Source of the DNA: an uncultured Eubacteriales bacterium
Lineage (GTDB): Bacteria > Bacillota > Clostridia > Oscillospirales > CAG-382
Assembly (NCBI GenBank): GCA_900548115.1
Contig: URJL01000001.1
Location: 1-64,000 of the forward strand
Reading direction: 5' to 3'
Length of the DNA: 64,000 nucleotides
The notes below the pieces were generated by a model. That model ran no database searches. It was not told the DNA's origin and saw only the letters and a program-made list of their open reading frames with translations. The position numbers and the translations under genes are program-made. Positions 25,639 through 34,479 of the stretch are shown piece by piece; the first letter of the stretch is position 1; each line of letters opens with the position of its first letter.

Positions 25639-26121
25639 ATGATAAAAGCAATTATTGAAATGGAAAACGGAAAAACCATGACCCTCGAGCTTTATCCCGA
25701 CAAGGCTCCGATCACGGTGAAAAACTTTGTCGACCTTGCCGAAAAAGGCTTTTATGACGGGCTGATCTTTCATCGCGTTATCGAAGGCTTTATGATCCAG
25801 GGCGGCGACCCCGACGGCACGGGCTGCGGCGGTCCCGGTTACTCGATCAAGGGCGAATTTTCCTCGAACGGCGTGAAAAACGACTTAAAGCATACGCGCG
25901 GCGTCATCTCGATGGCGCGCTCCATGGCGCCCGATTCCGCCGGTTCGCAGTTCTTCATCATGCATGAGGACGCGCCGCATCTCGACGGTCAGTACGCCGC
26001 CTTCGGGAAGCTGATCGACGGCTTCGAAACGCTGGACGAAATCGCCGAGACCCCCACGGGCCGTGCCGACCGTCCGAAAACCGAACAGAAAATGAAGTCC
26101 GTCACGATCGTAAAGGAATGA
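25639..26121 (+). CDS. Cyclophilin-type peptidyl-prolyl isomerase
   Basis: This 160-residue cytoplasmic cyclophilin catalyses cis-trans isomerisation of proline peptide bonds. The core FHRVIEGFMIQGGDPDGTGC with GGPGYSIKGEF, GVISMARSMAPDSAGSQFFI and DGQYAAFGKLIDG are all present, including the catalytic arginine of FHRV. The start at 25639 is set by GAGGAA 6-8 bp upstream. Final gene before a strong terminator. Confidence 0.93.
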   Translation: MIKAIIEMENGKTMTLELYPDKAPITVKNFVDLAEKGFYDGLIFHRVIEGFMIQGGDPDGTGCGGPGYSIKGEFSSNGVKNDLKHTRGVISMARSMAPDSAGSQFFIMHEDAPHLDGQYAAFGKLIDGFETLDEIAETPTGRADRPKTEQKMKSVTIVKE

Positions 26122-26146
26122 TCGTGAAAGAATCACCGAAAAACAG

Positions 26147-26185
26147 TTCACCCCCGCGACCAGTGTGCCGCGGGGGTGAATCTTT
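26147..26185. terminator. Terminator after the cyclophilin gene
   Basis: TTCACCCCCGCG (26147-26158) pairs perfectly with CGCGGGGGTGAA (26169-26180), followed by TCTTTCTTT. The convergent gene ending at 26218 may use it too. Confidence 0.75.
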
Positions 26186-26217
26186 CTTTGCCGTCTTTCG
26201 CAAACAGCGAAAGATCT

Positions 26218-29200
26218 TTATTTTTCAAGCGACAGAACGGGGGTACGCAGCAGTCCCATCGGCTTTGTCTCATACTCATAATACCACTCGTCGCCGGTCG
26301 AACGGTAAGCCGTCGGACCGTACCAGCTGAAATTCATATGATGATGGAAGTGAAGCTCGCCGAAGCAGTTGAAGCGCGTGCCGTAGAGCGTGATATCCAA
26401 ACGATGCTTGCCGGCGCTTACGTTCGGGATCTTCATGGTGTAGGGGGAGAAGACAAGATTGCCGATCTCTTTTCCGTCGAGCGCGACCGAAAGAAGCGCG
26501 CCGCGGTAAACGGGAGCGTGCAGCGAAAGCGTTCCGTCCTCCTTCGTTTCGATATCGCAATGATAGGTGACGTTCGCACCGTAGAAGGGCAGCCCCTGAA
26601 TGCGAAGATCGTCGAAGCAGAGCGTCTCGGGAAGCGCGGTCACAGTCTTTTCGCGTCCGATAACGCGAACGCCGAAGTTTCCGAGAAGATAGGCACATTC
26701 GACCGCGGTGCGCGAGCCGAGCGGGCAGATCACCTCGAGAATGTTCTCGCCCTTATGCAGTGCGGGAAGCGGAATGCGTCCGATATAGCGATCGGCAAAA
26801 TAGCCGTTCGGAGCGCTCTTCACCGCTTGTCCGTTCAGCGTGATCTTGACCATATCGGGCTTTTCGATGGCAAGGTCGGCGGTGAAATCGATCTCCGACG
26901 GAATAACATAGCGCAGTTTTACGAAATGCTCGATCTTTCCTTCGGGCGTTAACCACGGCTGAACCATGTGTCCGCTCATCTGCGGCCACGAAAGCTTTTT
27001 GCGGCAGATCGTGTCGATGCGGAGGATCTCCTCCTCACGCTCGGAAAGAGGTTCCTCGTCCAAGGCGTAGCGCGCCATATCAAGAACATACACATTGTCC
27101 TCGCTCAGCGAATAGCGGTTCTTCCACGGGAAGAAAACTTCGGACGAAGCGAGCGCTTTTTGCTCCTCGGCGGCAAGTCCCTCCGCGTCCTTCTGCGGCT
27201 CAAGCTTCAAAAGAAGACTGTCCTGATCGTAAATAGTGCGGGTGATGACCGTGTTTCCGTTTTCGATGCGATACGGGAGCTTTTCGATCTTGCCCGTGAG
27301 CGTATCGTAAAGAGTGGGGGTATATACGCCGCGAATGGTGATAAAGCAGCGCTTGCCCGTCGGAATGTCGATGTTCTTGTACGGCTGACCCTGCGCGATG
27401 AACAGCCATTTCGTGCCGTTTTCCTCAACGCGCATCTGATGCATCATGCCGTCAACGCTCACACCGTCGTCGCGGATCATCGAAAGATTGCGCACGCCGT
27501 CGAGAGCCTTTAAGATCTCGATCTTGCTGAACGGAACGACCTCGCTCTGTTCATACAGCGCCTTTCCGCGTTCGGAGGGGATCGCGTCGCAAAGAGTGGG
27601 AGCTTTGCCCATGAAAATGAGCTTGCCGCCCGCCTTGCGGAAGGCTTCCAGCCGTTCGAGCGTCGAAGAACGAAGCGTCTCGCAGGCGGGAACGACGATA
27701 ACGTCGTATTTCATTTCGCCGACCGAAAGAGGGCACGAGCCTTCCTTGCAAAGATCGGGCAGGATCGATTCGCAGACAAAGTCAAAATCGATCATGCCGA
27801 ACAGAAGCCAGCGAATGACATTTTGAAAATTGCTTTCCATCTGCACGCGAATCGCTTCGGTCTTGTCGTTCGGTCCGTAATGCAGCCAGTAGCTTTCGAT
27901 CGGATGGATCACGCCGATGCGCACGTCCGCCTTACCGCGGGTGAGCGCCGTGTTGACGCGGGCAAAATGATCCTCAATGTACTTGTATTTTTCATACCAT
28001 GCCGACTGGTAGCCGATCGAGGCGGGATAGTCGCGCTTTGCCTCGCCCTCCATCGAATACCACGCCAGATGATGAACGCGGGTGGTAACGCCGAGCGCGG
28101 CTTGCCAGTCGCCCTGGCTCTTGTGTCCGCGAAAATCGTAATCCCAGTTGGTAACGCCGTACAATTCCGACGTCATGCCGCAGCGGCCGTACTGATGAAC
28201 CGCCGACTGGCACTGCTTTGCCGTCGAATATTCGCGCTGATCGCACAGAATGTCGATACCCGGAAGTCCGAAGCCGCGATAGGAACGCATGGTCTCGCCG
28301 ATGGCGCTGGTCTGCTGTTGAAGCGTTTCCTCAAGCAACAGGTGACCCGTGAGCATAATGCCGTGCTCGTCGCACCATTTGCCGCACTGATCGCCGAAAG
28401 CGCACGCAAAAAGTTCGGTGATGAGATCGTGCAGACGGTAGCGGTGGGACGACACTTTGCCGTCGGGAAGCTCCCAGAACATTTCGGGAAGATAATCGAG
28501 AATGTCCTCACCATAGGCTTCCTTGTAGCGCTCGGGAAGTTTTTCGGTCCACGGAAGCACAAGATCGCGCGTGTCGGTCGAAAAGGCGGCGAGCGTCTTG
28601 AATTTAAACTGCGGCTCGTCGGTAAAGATCGACGGGACGGTCTTGCCGAATTCGTCGCCGACCTTCTTTTCGTACGCCTCGTAGGTCACGCGGATAAACT
28701 CCTGCATGGCTTCGTTGTCGAGCGTATCGATATAGGTCTGACCGTTGAACCAGCTGTCGGGACCGCGGTCGATGAAACGGTAAGCGTACCAGCGGCGCGC
28801 GCCCTCTTTGACGAGCGCATCCTTTTCGACGCGGGGCGCGCTCTTGATAAAGCCGTCGGCGTCGAGCGTCAGATCGTAGCAGGCGAGAAGCTTCGTAAAT
28901 TCATCCTCCTCGCGGGGCGTGACGGTAAGGAGAAGTCCCTTCGCGCGGTATTTTACCGTCTTGGTGACAATGCCGCCCGCCGCGCCCGAGGGCCAGCGGT
29001 CTTCATCGTAAAGATAGGAAAGCATGTGCTTTTCTTTGAATTTGTCGGTGCAGAAGCGCACACGATCCATATGCTCTTCTCCGAGATACGGAAGCGAAAG
29101 ACCGGTGCGGACATGGAGATGGGCACCGCCGAGACCCATTTTTTCGAAAACGTCGATCTGCTCGGCAAGATACTCCTTGCGAAGATCGCCGTTCCACGCC

Positions 29201-29289
29201 CAAAAGGGCGCTCCGCGGTATTCGGCGGGGGGATTTTGAAAAACCTCGTCCGTAAGAGAGGCGGTCTTTTTATAAAGTGTCTGACTCAT
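26218..29289 (-). CDS. GH106-like alpha-L-rhamnosidase
   Basis: This 1023-residue protein has no signal peptide and so probably acts on imported rhamnosides. The N-terminal part (PPAEYRGAPFWAWNGDL, IDVFEKMGLGGAHLHVRTGL, LSYLYDEDRWPSGAAGG) matches the GH106-type alpha-L-rhamnosidase barrel, in which a PFWxWN start and a GxGG turn are typical. GYQSAWYEKYKYIEDHFARV and VIVPACETLRSSTLERLEAF represent the later part of the barrel and a following glutamine-amidotransferase-like domain; the C-terminal 300 residues look like beta-sandwich domains. It faces the rhaB cluster convergently. Start 29289 follows GGAAAGGAAA. Other GH106-related specificities cannot be excluded. Confidence 0.8.
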   Translation of the reverse strand: MSQTLYKKTASLTDEVFQNPPAEYRGAPFWAWNGDLRKEYLAEQIDVFEKMGLGGAHLHVRTGLSLPYLGEEHMDRVRFCTDKFKEKHMLSYLYDEDRWPSGAAGGIVTKTVKYRAKGLLLTVTPREEDEFTKLLACYDLTLDADGFIKSAPRVEKDALVKEGARRWYAYRFIDRGPDSWFNGQTYIDTLDNEAMQEFIRVTYEAYEKKVGDEFGKTVPSIFTDEPQFKFKTLAAFSTDTRDLVLPWTEKLPERYKEAYGEDILDYLPEMFWELPDGKVSSHRYRLHDLITELFACAFGDQCGKWCDEHGIMLTGHLLLEETLQQQTSAIGETMRSYRGFGLPGIDILCDQREYSTAKQCQSAVHQYGRCGMTSELYGVTNWDYDFRGHKSQGDWQAALGVTTRVHHLAWYSMEGEAKRDYPASIGYQSAWYEKYKYIEDHFARVNTALTRGKADVRIGVIHPIESYWLHYGPNDKTEAIRVQMESNFQNVIRWLLFGMIDFDFVCESILPDLCKEGSCPLSVGEMKYDVIVVPACETLRSSTLERLEAFRKAGGKLIFMGKAPTLCDAIPSERGKALYEQSEVVPFSKIEILKALDGVRNLSMIRDDGVSVDGMMHQMRVEENGTKWLFIAQGQPYKNIDIPTGKRCFITIRGVYTPTLYDTLTGKIEKLPYRIENGNTVITRTIYDQDSLLLKLEPQKDAEGLAAEEQKALASSEVFFPWKNRYSLSEDNVYVLDMARYALDEEPLSEREEEILRIDTICRKKLSWPQMSGHMVQPWLTPEGKIEHFVKLRYVIPSEIDFTADLAIEKPDMVKITLNGQAVKSAPNGYFADRYIGRIPLPALHKGENILEVICPLGSRTAVECAYLLGNFGVRVIGREKTVTALPETLCFDDLRIQGLPFYGANVTYHCDIETKEDGTLSLHAPVYRGALLSVALDGKEIGNLVFSPYTMKIPNVSAGKHRLDITLYGTRFNCFGELHFHHHMNFSWYGPTAYRSTGDEWYYEYETKPMGLLRTPVLSLEK

Positions 29290-29327
29290 AAAGTTTCCTT
29301 TCCGCTTGTGGAAGTTAATGTATCCTC

Positions 29328-29355
29328 ATTATAACAAAAACCGCGAAAAAGTCAA
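29328..29355 (-). promoter_or_regulatory. Promoter of the rhamnosidase gene
   Basis: On the minus strand TTGACT (29355-29350) and TATAAT (29333-29328) are separated by 16 bp, about 40 bp upstream of the start. Confidence 0.6.
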
Positions 29356-29425
29356 GAAGTAAAAAAGACTTTCGCGAAAATCGTCCCGGAGCAAAAAGAG
29401 TGCCGTCCGTGTGCGGTTTCGTTTT

Positions 29426-30283
29426 TTAAAGAAAGCGCGGCTCGGACTTTATCGTAAGGACTTTTCCGGTAAGGGGGTGCGTAAACGAAAGCCTTCCGCA
29501 ATGAAGATACAGCGTCTCTCCCGCTACCTCCGTGCCGTACAGATAATCGTACAAAAGCGGACAGCCGATATACGCCATATGCACGCGGATCTGGTGCGTT
29601 CTTCCCGTGAGCGGTCTTACCTCGGCAACACACGTTCCGTCGTGGTTTTCGCGCAGGATCGAATAAGCGGTCACGGCTTCTTTTCCGTCGGGGCGAACCT
29701 CTCGTTTAATAATACTCTCCCCGCTCCGCCCGATCGGCGCGTCAATCACCCCTTCTTTCTGAGGCGGCGTTTTCGAAAGGAGGGCAAAATAGGTCTTTTG
29801 AATGCTTCCCTTCTGCATTTGCTCCGACAAGATCTGCGCGGAAAGGCGGTTGCGGGCAATGAGAACGATGCCCGTCGTATCGATATCGAGCCTCGTGATG
29901 GGGCGAAAAACGAACGGCTCATCGCGATAGCGGTACAATACGGCGTTTCCGAGCGTTCCCGTGTAATGATACAGCGACGGGTGGACCGGCATGTTTTTCG
30001 GCTTTGAGACCGCTAAGATGTCCTCGTCCTCATATAGGACCGCAAGCGGGATATTCTCGGGAACGATTTTTTCGGAGGGGGCGTCCTCAAAAAGTCGGAT
30101 CGCCACAACGTCGCCCGCCGAAACAGCTTCCCGCACCGTGACGGGAACGCCGTTTTTTAAAATTCCGCCTTTTCGCTTCAGTTCCGCGAGAAGTCGGGAG
30201 GAAATCGAAAGCCGCCCTTCGATCGTTTGTCCGACGGTTTTTCCGTCCTCGCCCGGGAAAACGGATAGGGTTACGGTACGCAA
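29426..30283 (-). CDS. RluA/RluD-family pseudouridine synthase
   Basis: This 285-residue enzyme isomerises uridine to pseudouridine in rRNA (or tRNA). The catalytic block is PITRLDIDTTGIVLIARN (catalytic aspartate in RLD), preceded by the S4-like ILKNGVPVTVREAVSAGDVVA and VLYEDEDILAVSKPKNMPVHPS, and followed by EVRPLTGRTHQIRVHMAYIG. The start is a TTG at 30283 with AAAGGAG upstream; the much longer open frame upstream (to 30619) is not coding in character and overlaps the next gene. Exact target nucleotide unknown. Confidence 0.88.
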   Translation of the reverse strand: MRTVTLSVFPGEDGKTVGQTIEGRLSISSRLLAELKRKGGILKNGVPVTVREAVSAGDVVAIRLFEDAPSEKIVPENIPLAVLYEDEDILAVSKPKNMPVHPSLYHYTGTLGNAVLYRYRDEPFVFRPITRLDIDTTGIVLIARNRLSAQILSEQMQKGSIQKTYFALLSKTPPQKEGVIDAPIGRSGESIIKREVRPDGKEAVTAYSILRENHDGTCVAEVRPLTGRTHQIRVHMAYIGCPLLYDYLYGTEVAGETLYLHCGRLSFTHPLTGKVLTIKSEPRFL

Positions 30284-30393
30284 AGAATACTCCTTTCCGA
30301 ACTCTTTTAAATTGTATCCCTCTTTTTTGCTTTTGTATCGCTTCAAAGCATGACTTCGGCTACAAAAGCCCTCACCTGCCGCGTATAAACGCA

Positions 30394-31809
30394 TTACTCG
30401 GCATAGAACTCTCCCATGGTAAGCAGCAAGGGATAATCGGTGACCGGCAAGTTTTCGATTTGCCACATGCCGCCGCCGAGATCGGTTATATCGGCGGCAG
30501 GCAGCGCATAAATGCTTCCGTCCGTCATATCGATCAGCGAAAAACGGCGATACGGCGTATATACTCTTACGGTCGTAAAGCCCTCGAATGAGGTTGTCAT
30601 CAAATCCGACGGCAGCCAATATACAAAAGCTTCTCCCGATTTTTTACGGAAAGAGGCGGTGATCAGCCGATTGCGTTCTACTTCTCTCGTATCGGTCAAG
30701 GGCGAAACCTCCTTCGGAAAAAACATAACGGGGATCGCAGCTTTTTCCCATTCGTCGGCGAAAACCGAACAAACCGTCTGCAAGGCAACATATGACTTTT
30801 TATATTGATATTCCCCGACCGCTTCTCCGTTTTCATCAAAGCGCATGCCCAAAACGCCGAAATATCCGAAATCCCGATAGGTGGTCTTGTCTCCTCTTAT
30901 GCCGCCCATTGCCTCCGCCATATCCACACAGGAAAAATACGAGGTGAAGAACACGTCCGAAATCAGATCCGCCATGGTATGCCGCGCCAGCTGCTTGGCT
31001 TGTTTTTCCTCGGTCCATGCCAGGGTATGCAAGGCGCCGCGGCCGCCCATGCGCGATTGCGAACCCGATTCGCCCTGAATTATCTCCAGCTTCGGATTAT
31101 ATTGCCGTGCCAGCGCACGATAATTTTCCACCGTTTCCAAAACCTTCGTTTCGTCCGGCGTGTACTCGTGATAAGAAATATAATCGATTTCTTTTCCCAT
31201 ACCCGTGCGCAGCGCATCATTCAAATATTCCGGGTTCCGCAGACACACCGAGCCGCCGATCACTTTTGCGTCCGGGTACGCCGCATGAATATATCGAGCC
31301 GTATCGCGTGTGAAAACGCCCAATTCTTCGGCATTCGGTCCATGCCTCCAGCACCACTGTCCGTCCGGTTCGTTCCACACCTCATAATAGACGACCCGCC
31401 CTTTGAAATGAAGCGCCGCCGCCGTTACATATTGCCTCCACGCCTCTTTTTCCTCCAAGGTAAAAATCGGCGGGCATCCGACGCTGCCGAATACTTTTTT
31501 TGCCGATTCGGTGTACAGAGGATTTCCGTAGCAAAGGCATATCCACGGCGTGATCTTATACGACAAAAAACGGTCAACCACGCGATCCAGCCACTCGAAA
31601 TCATATACGCCGCGCACTCTTTCGGTTTTTTCCCAGCCCGATTGAATACGCGCCCATTTCACACCCGTTTCGTTTACTTTTTCATATACCCGTTCGGGGT
31701 CAAATGCGTCTCGATCCAGCTTTTCAAAACCCAAACCGATACGGGACGACTTGATTTCGGAAGAACGTTTCGGTTTTACCCGACCGATTTTGCAAATTCC
31801 TTCCTTCAT
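30394..31809 (-). CDS. Clan GH-A glycosidase, GH39-like
   Basis: This 471-residue cytoplasmic TIM-barrel glycosidase has the acid/base glutamate in VVYYEVWNEPDGQW and the likely nucleophile in LEIIQGESGSQ, the arrangement of clan GH-A. GVKWARIQSGWEKTERVRG and the beta-strand 2 region ITPWICLCYGNP recall GH39 (beta-xylosidase / alpha-L-iduronidase) enzymes, but family assignment is uncertain. The C-terminal 90 residues form a small beta domain. The start at 31809 follows AAAGGAGAG. Its base composition looks more AT-rich than the neighbours, suggesting later acquisition. Confidence 0.7.
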   Translation of the reverse strand: MKEGICKIGRVKPKRSSEIKSSRIGLGFEKLDRDAFDPERVYEKVNETGVKWARIQSGWEKTERVRGVYDFEWLDRVVDRFLSYKITPWICLCYGNPLYTESAKKVFGSVGCPPIFTLEEKEAWRQYVTAAALHFKGRVVYYEVWNEPDGQWCWRHGPNAEELGVFTRDTARYIHAAYPDAKVIGGSVCLRNPEYLNDALRTGMGKEIDYISYHEYTPDETKVLETVENYRALARQYNPKLEIIQGESGSQSRMGGRGALHTLAWTEEKQAKQLARHTMADLISDVFFTSYFSCVDMAEAMGGIRGDKTTYRDFGYFGVLGMRFDENGEAVGEYQYKKSYVALQTVCSVFADEWEKAAIPVMFFPKEVSPLTDTREVERNRLITASFRKKSGEAFVYWLPSDLMTTSFEGFTTVRVYTPYRRFSLIDMTDGSIYALPAADITDLGGGMWQIENLPVTDYPLLLTMGEFYAE

Positions 31810-31841
31810 GGCTCCCTCTCCTTTGCGCCTCTTTTTTTGGA

Positions 31842-31870
31842 ATAATATCATATTGCTTTCGCTTTGTCAA
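31842..31870 (-). promoter_or_regulatory. Promoter of the GH-A glycosidase
   Basis: On the minus strand TTGACA (31870-31865) and TATTAT (31847-31842) are 17 bp apart, 33 bp upstream of the start codon. Confidence 0.65.
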
Positions 31871-32003
31871 GAATTCCGACAAAAAACAAATCCGTTTGTG
31901 ACGAAAATGCCGCTTTTCTGCACCGCTTTGCCGTTTGATTTTCTTTCTCTGCACGGAAAAAGCTGAAAGGCTTCGCATTTTTTCTCTCTTTTTGCGGTTT
32001 TTC

Positions 32004-32032
32004 TTGACTCTTTTTGAAAAATATGCTATTAT
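32004..32032 (+). promoter_or_regulatory. Promoter of the acyltransferase gene
   Basis: TTGACT (32004-32009) and TATTAT (32027-32032) are 17 bp apart. The leader to 32144 is about 105 nt. Confidence 0.6.
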
Positions 32033-32143
32033 TTTTCCGTAAGAAGGTTCGGAATCCTTGTGTCGGTCATTTTTGGATTTTTGTCAAACCGCGCCCGCTC
32101 CGCTCCTTCCTGTTCAAAAAAACGCCTCGAGAAAGGTTACGTT

Positions 32144-33205
32144 ATGATTGCAAAGTCTCGCAACAGTGCGATCGAGCTTTTGCGCATTCTTTCCATGCTG
32201 CTCATCGTCGGATGTCATTTTGCCACTTTCGGCGGGTTTTCGTTTGACCCGCATGACCTTTCGCCCGCCCGCTTTCTCTACGGTTTTTGGGAGCTGGGCG
32301 GCAATCTCGGAACCGATATTTTTGTCTTGATATCGGGCTATTATCTGATCGAGAACGATTCGTTTTCGATACGGCGCGAAAAAGCCTTTCGCCTTTGGGC
32401 GCAGATCTTTTTCTGGTCACTCCTGTTGTTTGCCGTCTCGTTTCTTTGGGGCGCGGGCGACCTTTCGGGAAAGAACATTTTGCGGACGCTTTTCCCCGTA
32501 ACCTTTTCGCGGTGGTGGTTCGCAAGCACCTATTTTGTTCTGTATCTTCTGCACCCGTTTCTCAACCGTTTTCTGCGTGCGCTCTCCGAAAAGGATTACC
32601 GCCGCTTTCTTTCGGTCGTTTTGGTCATGTTCTGCGTCATTCCCACTCTTACGGGGTCTTCCTTCGGTGGAAACGAGCTTACCGAGTTTATCGTTCTGTA
32701 CGCGCTTGCGGGCTATATTAAGCTTCATTATCCCGTTCGGAAACGCAAAAGCGGAACCTATTTTGCTGTCTTCGGGCTGTTTGCGGCACTGACTTATCTT
32801 TCCTACATCATTCTGATCCTTTTCGGAACAAAGCTCCCGACGCTTTCGCGCCTTTCTTTGTGGTTTTACGAGCGCGATTCGCTTTTGACTCTCGGAAGTG
32901 CGCTTTCTTTGTTTTTTGCCTTTACGTCGCAAAGACCTTTCGAAAACCGCGCCGTCAATACGGTCGCCTCGGCGTGCTTCGGCGTTTATCTTTTGCATGA
33001 GCATCCCGCCGTGCGGACGCTTTTGTGGGGAAAGCTCTTCTGCGGCGCAAAATTTGCCGATTCGCCGCTTCTTCCCCTTGTTTGGCTCGGTGCGGTTGCG
33101 GCGGTATATGCCGTCTTCACGGGGCTTGACCTTTTGCGCAAAGAATGCTTGGAAAAACCGATTTTCAAAGCTTTGGAAAAGACGCAAATTTGGAATAAAA
33201 AGTGA
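32144..33205 (+). CDS. Membrane acyltransferase, acyltransferase-3 family
   Basis: This 353-residue protein has about ten membrane helices. The N-terminus SAIELLRILSMLLIVGCHFA carries the family pattern RILSMLLIVxxH with the conserved histidine, and GNLGTDIFVLISGYYLI is the second block (FVLISGYYL). FSRWWFASTYFVLYLLHPFLN and VASACFGVYLLHEH complete it. Such enzymes O-acetylate cell-surface polysaccharides or peptidoglycan. The start at 32144 follows GAAAGG. It is not obviously linked to a polysaccharide cluster here. Confidence 0.88.
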   Translation: MIAKSRNSAIELLRILSMLLIVGCHFATFGGFSFDPHDLSPARFLYGFWELGGNLGTDIFVLISGYYLIENDSFSIRREKAFRLWAQIFFWSLLLFAVSFLWGAGDLSGKNILRTLFPVTFSRWWFASTYFVLYLLHPFLNRFLRALSEKDYRRFLSVVLVMFCVIPTLTGSSFGGNELTEFIVLYALAGYIKLHYPVRKRKSGTYFAVFGLFAALTYLSYIILILFGTKLPTLSRLSLWFYERDSLLTLGSALSLFFAFTSQRPFENRAVNTVASACFGVYLLHEHPAVRTLLWGKLFCGAKFADSPLLPLVWLGAVAAVYAVFTGLDLLRKECLEKPIFKALEKTQIWNKK

Positions 33206-33311
33206 AAAAATACGCAAAAAAACGTAAAAAATCAAAAACAGGGCGCAAAGACGCAAAAAAAGCGTTATAATTGAATAAGAACAAAACGGCAATATCAAGG
33301 AGGTTTTCATT

Positions 33312-34304
33312 ATGTACACAGCCGACTCTTCCCGTTATGCATCCATGAAATACAACCGCTGCGGAAACAGCGGACTTCTTCTTCCCGCCGTATCGCTGGG
33401 GCTTTGGCACAATTTCGGCACGAACGGAAATTTTGACGTTATGCAGGATATGTGCCGCACCGCGTTCGATCACGGCATTACGCATTTTGACCTTGCCAAC
33501 AACTACGGACCCGTTCCGGGCGCCGCCGAAGAAAACTTCGGAAGAATTTTGAAAAAAGGCTTGGGCGCTTACCGCGACGAGCTGGTCATCTCCACCAAAG
33601 CGGGCTTTGATATGTGGGAGGGTCCTTACGGCAACTGGGGCAGCAAGAAATATCTTGTGGCAAGTCTCGACCAAAGTCTTTCGCGCATGGGTCTTGAATA
33701 CGTCGACATTTTTTATCATCACCGTCCCGACCCCGAAACGCCGCTCGAAGAGACCGTTCGCGCGCTCGACGGCATTGTGAAAGCGGGAAAAGCGCTTTAT
33801 GTCGGCATTTCGAATTACAACAAAGAGCAGACGATCGCAGCCGCCAAAATGTTCTCCGAATTGGGAACGCCCTTTATCATCAACCAGCGCCGCTATTCGA
33901 TGCTGTCCCGCGATATCGAGCACGAGGGGCTGAAAGACTACGCCGCGAAAAACGGCATCGGTATCATCACCTATTGCCCGCTCGCACAGGGACTTTTGAC
34001 CGATCGCTATCTTAAGGGAATCCCCGAGGACAGCCGCATCCGCACCGACGGACGCTTCTTAAAAGAAAACATGGTCGACGAAGAGACCCTTTCGAAGGTT
34101 CGCGCTCTGAATGAGATCGCAAAGGACAGGGGACAGACCCTTGCGCAGATGGCGCTTTCGTGGATTTTACGCGACGGCGACATTACGAGCGTTCTGATCG
34201 GCGCTTCGAAGGTCTCGCAGATTCTCGACAACCTCGGAACGGTAAACGCTCCCGCCTTTTCCGCCGAGGAACGTGAAAAGATCGACGCGATCGTGGGAAA
34301 GTAA
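33312..34304 (+). CDS. Aldo/keto reductase, YghZ/Gpr-like
   Basis: This 330-residue NADPH-dependent oxidoreductase has a TIM-barrel fold. HFDLANNYGPVPGAAEENFG holds the catalytic Asp and Tyr, VISTKAGFDMWEGPYGN the Lys, and FYHHRPDPETPLEETVRAL the His. YNRCGNSGLLLPAVSLGLWH and the late IGASKVSQILDNLG are typical of the L-glyceraldehyde-3-phosphate reductase group (YghZ), which detoxifies aldehydes. AAGGAGG precedes the start. Strong terminator follows, so monocistronic. Confidence 0.92.
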   Translation: MYTADSSRYASMKYNRCGNSGLLLPAVSLGLWHNFGTNGNFDVMQDMCRTAFDHGITHFDLANNYGPVPGAAEENFGRILKKGLGAYRDELVISTKAGFDMWEGPYGNWGSKKYLVASLDQSLSRMGLEYVDIFYHHRPDPETPLEETVRALDGIVKAGKALYVGISNYNKEQTIAAAKMFSELGTPFIINQRRYSMLSRDIEHEGLKDYAAKNGIGIITYCPLAQGLLTDRYLKGIPEDSRIRTDGRFLKENMVDEETLSKVRALNEIAKDRGQTLAQMALSWILRDGDITSVLIGASKVSQILDNLGTVNAPAFSAEEREKIDAIVGK

Positions 34305-34329
34305 ATTTTTCGTTTCGCTTTGTTTTTAA

Positions 34330-34374
34330 AAAAAGTGCAGAACCGGGAAGGACTTCTCGGCTTTGCACTTTTTC
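34330..34374 (+). terminator. Long-stem terminator after the aldo/keto reductase
   Basis: AAAAGTGCA (34331-34339) pairs with TGCACTTTT (34364-34372), with an inner CCGGGAA / TTCTCGG stem, followed by further T residues. Confidence 0.75.
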
Positions 34375-34395
34375 TTTCCCGCCGCGGATGTCCTG

Positions 34396-34424
34396 TTGAC
34401 AAAGCGGGAAAATAACGATATAAT
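34396..34424 (+). promoter_or_regulatory. Consensus sigma-A promoter of the deacetylase-like/two-component operon
   Basis: TTGACA (34396-34401), 17 bp, TATAAT (34419-34424): perfect consensus. Strong basal expression of the pseudo-deacetylase and its two-component partners is expected. Confidence 0.8.
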
Positions 34425-34479
34425 ATTATCGGATATTTGTCGAAGAACAACTTCTGAAACCGAAACGGAGGCGAAAAAG

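Noticed and set aside
27823..29334. 503-codon plus-strand frame
   Set aside because: Antisense shadow of the GH106-like gene, without a start signal or motif.
30284..30619. N-terminal extension of the pseudouridine synthase frame
   Set aside because: The first 112 codons overlap the end of the GH-A glycosidase gene and have no family similarity. TTG at 30283 has a proper ribosome binding site.
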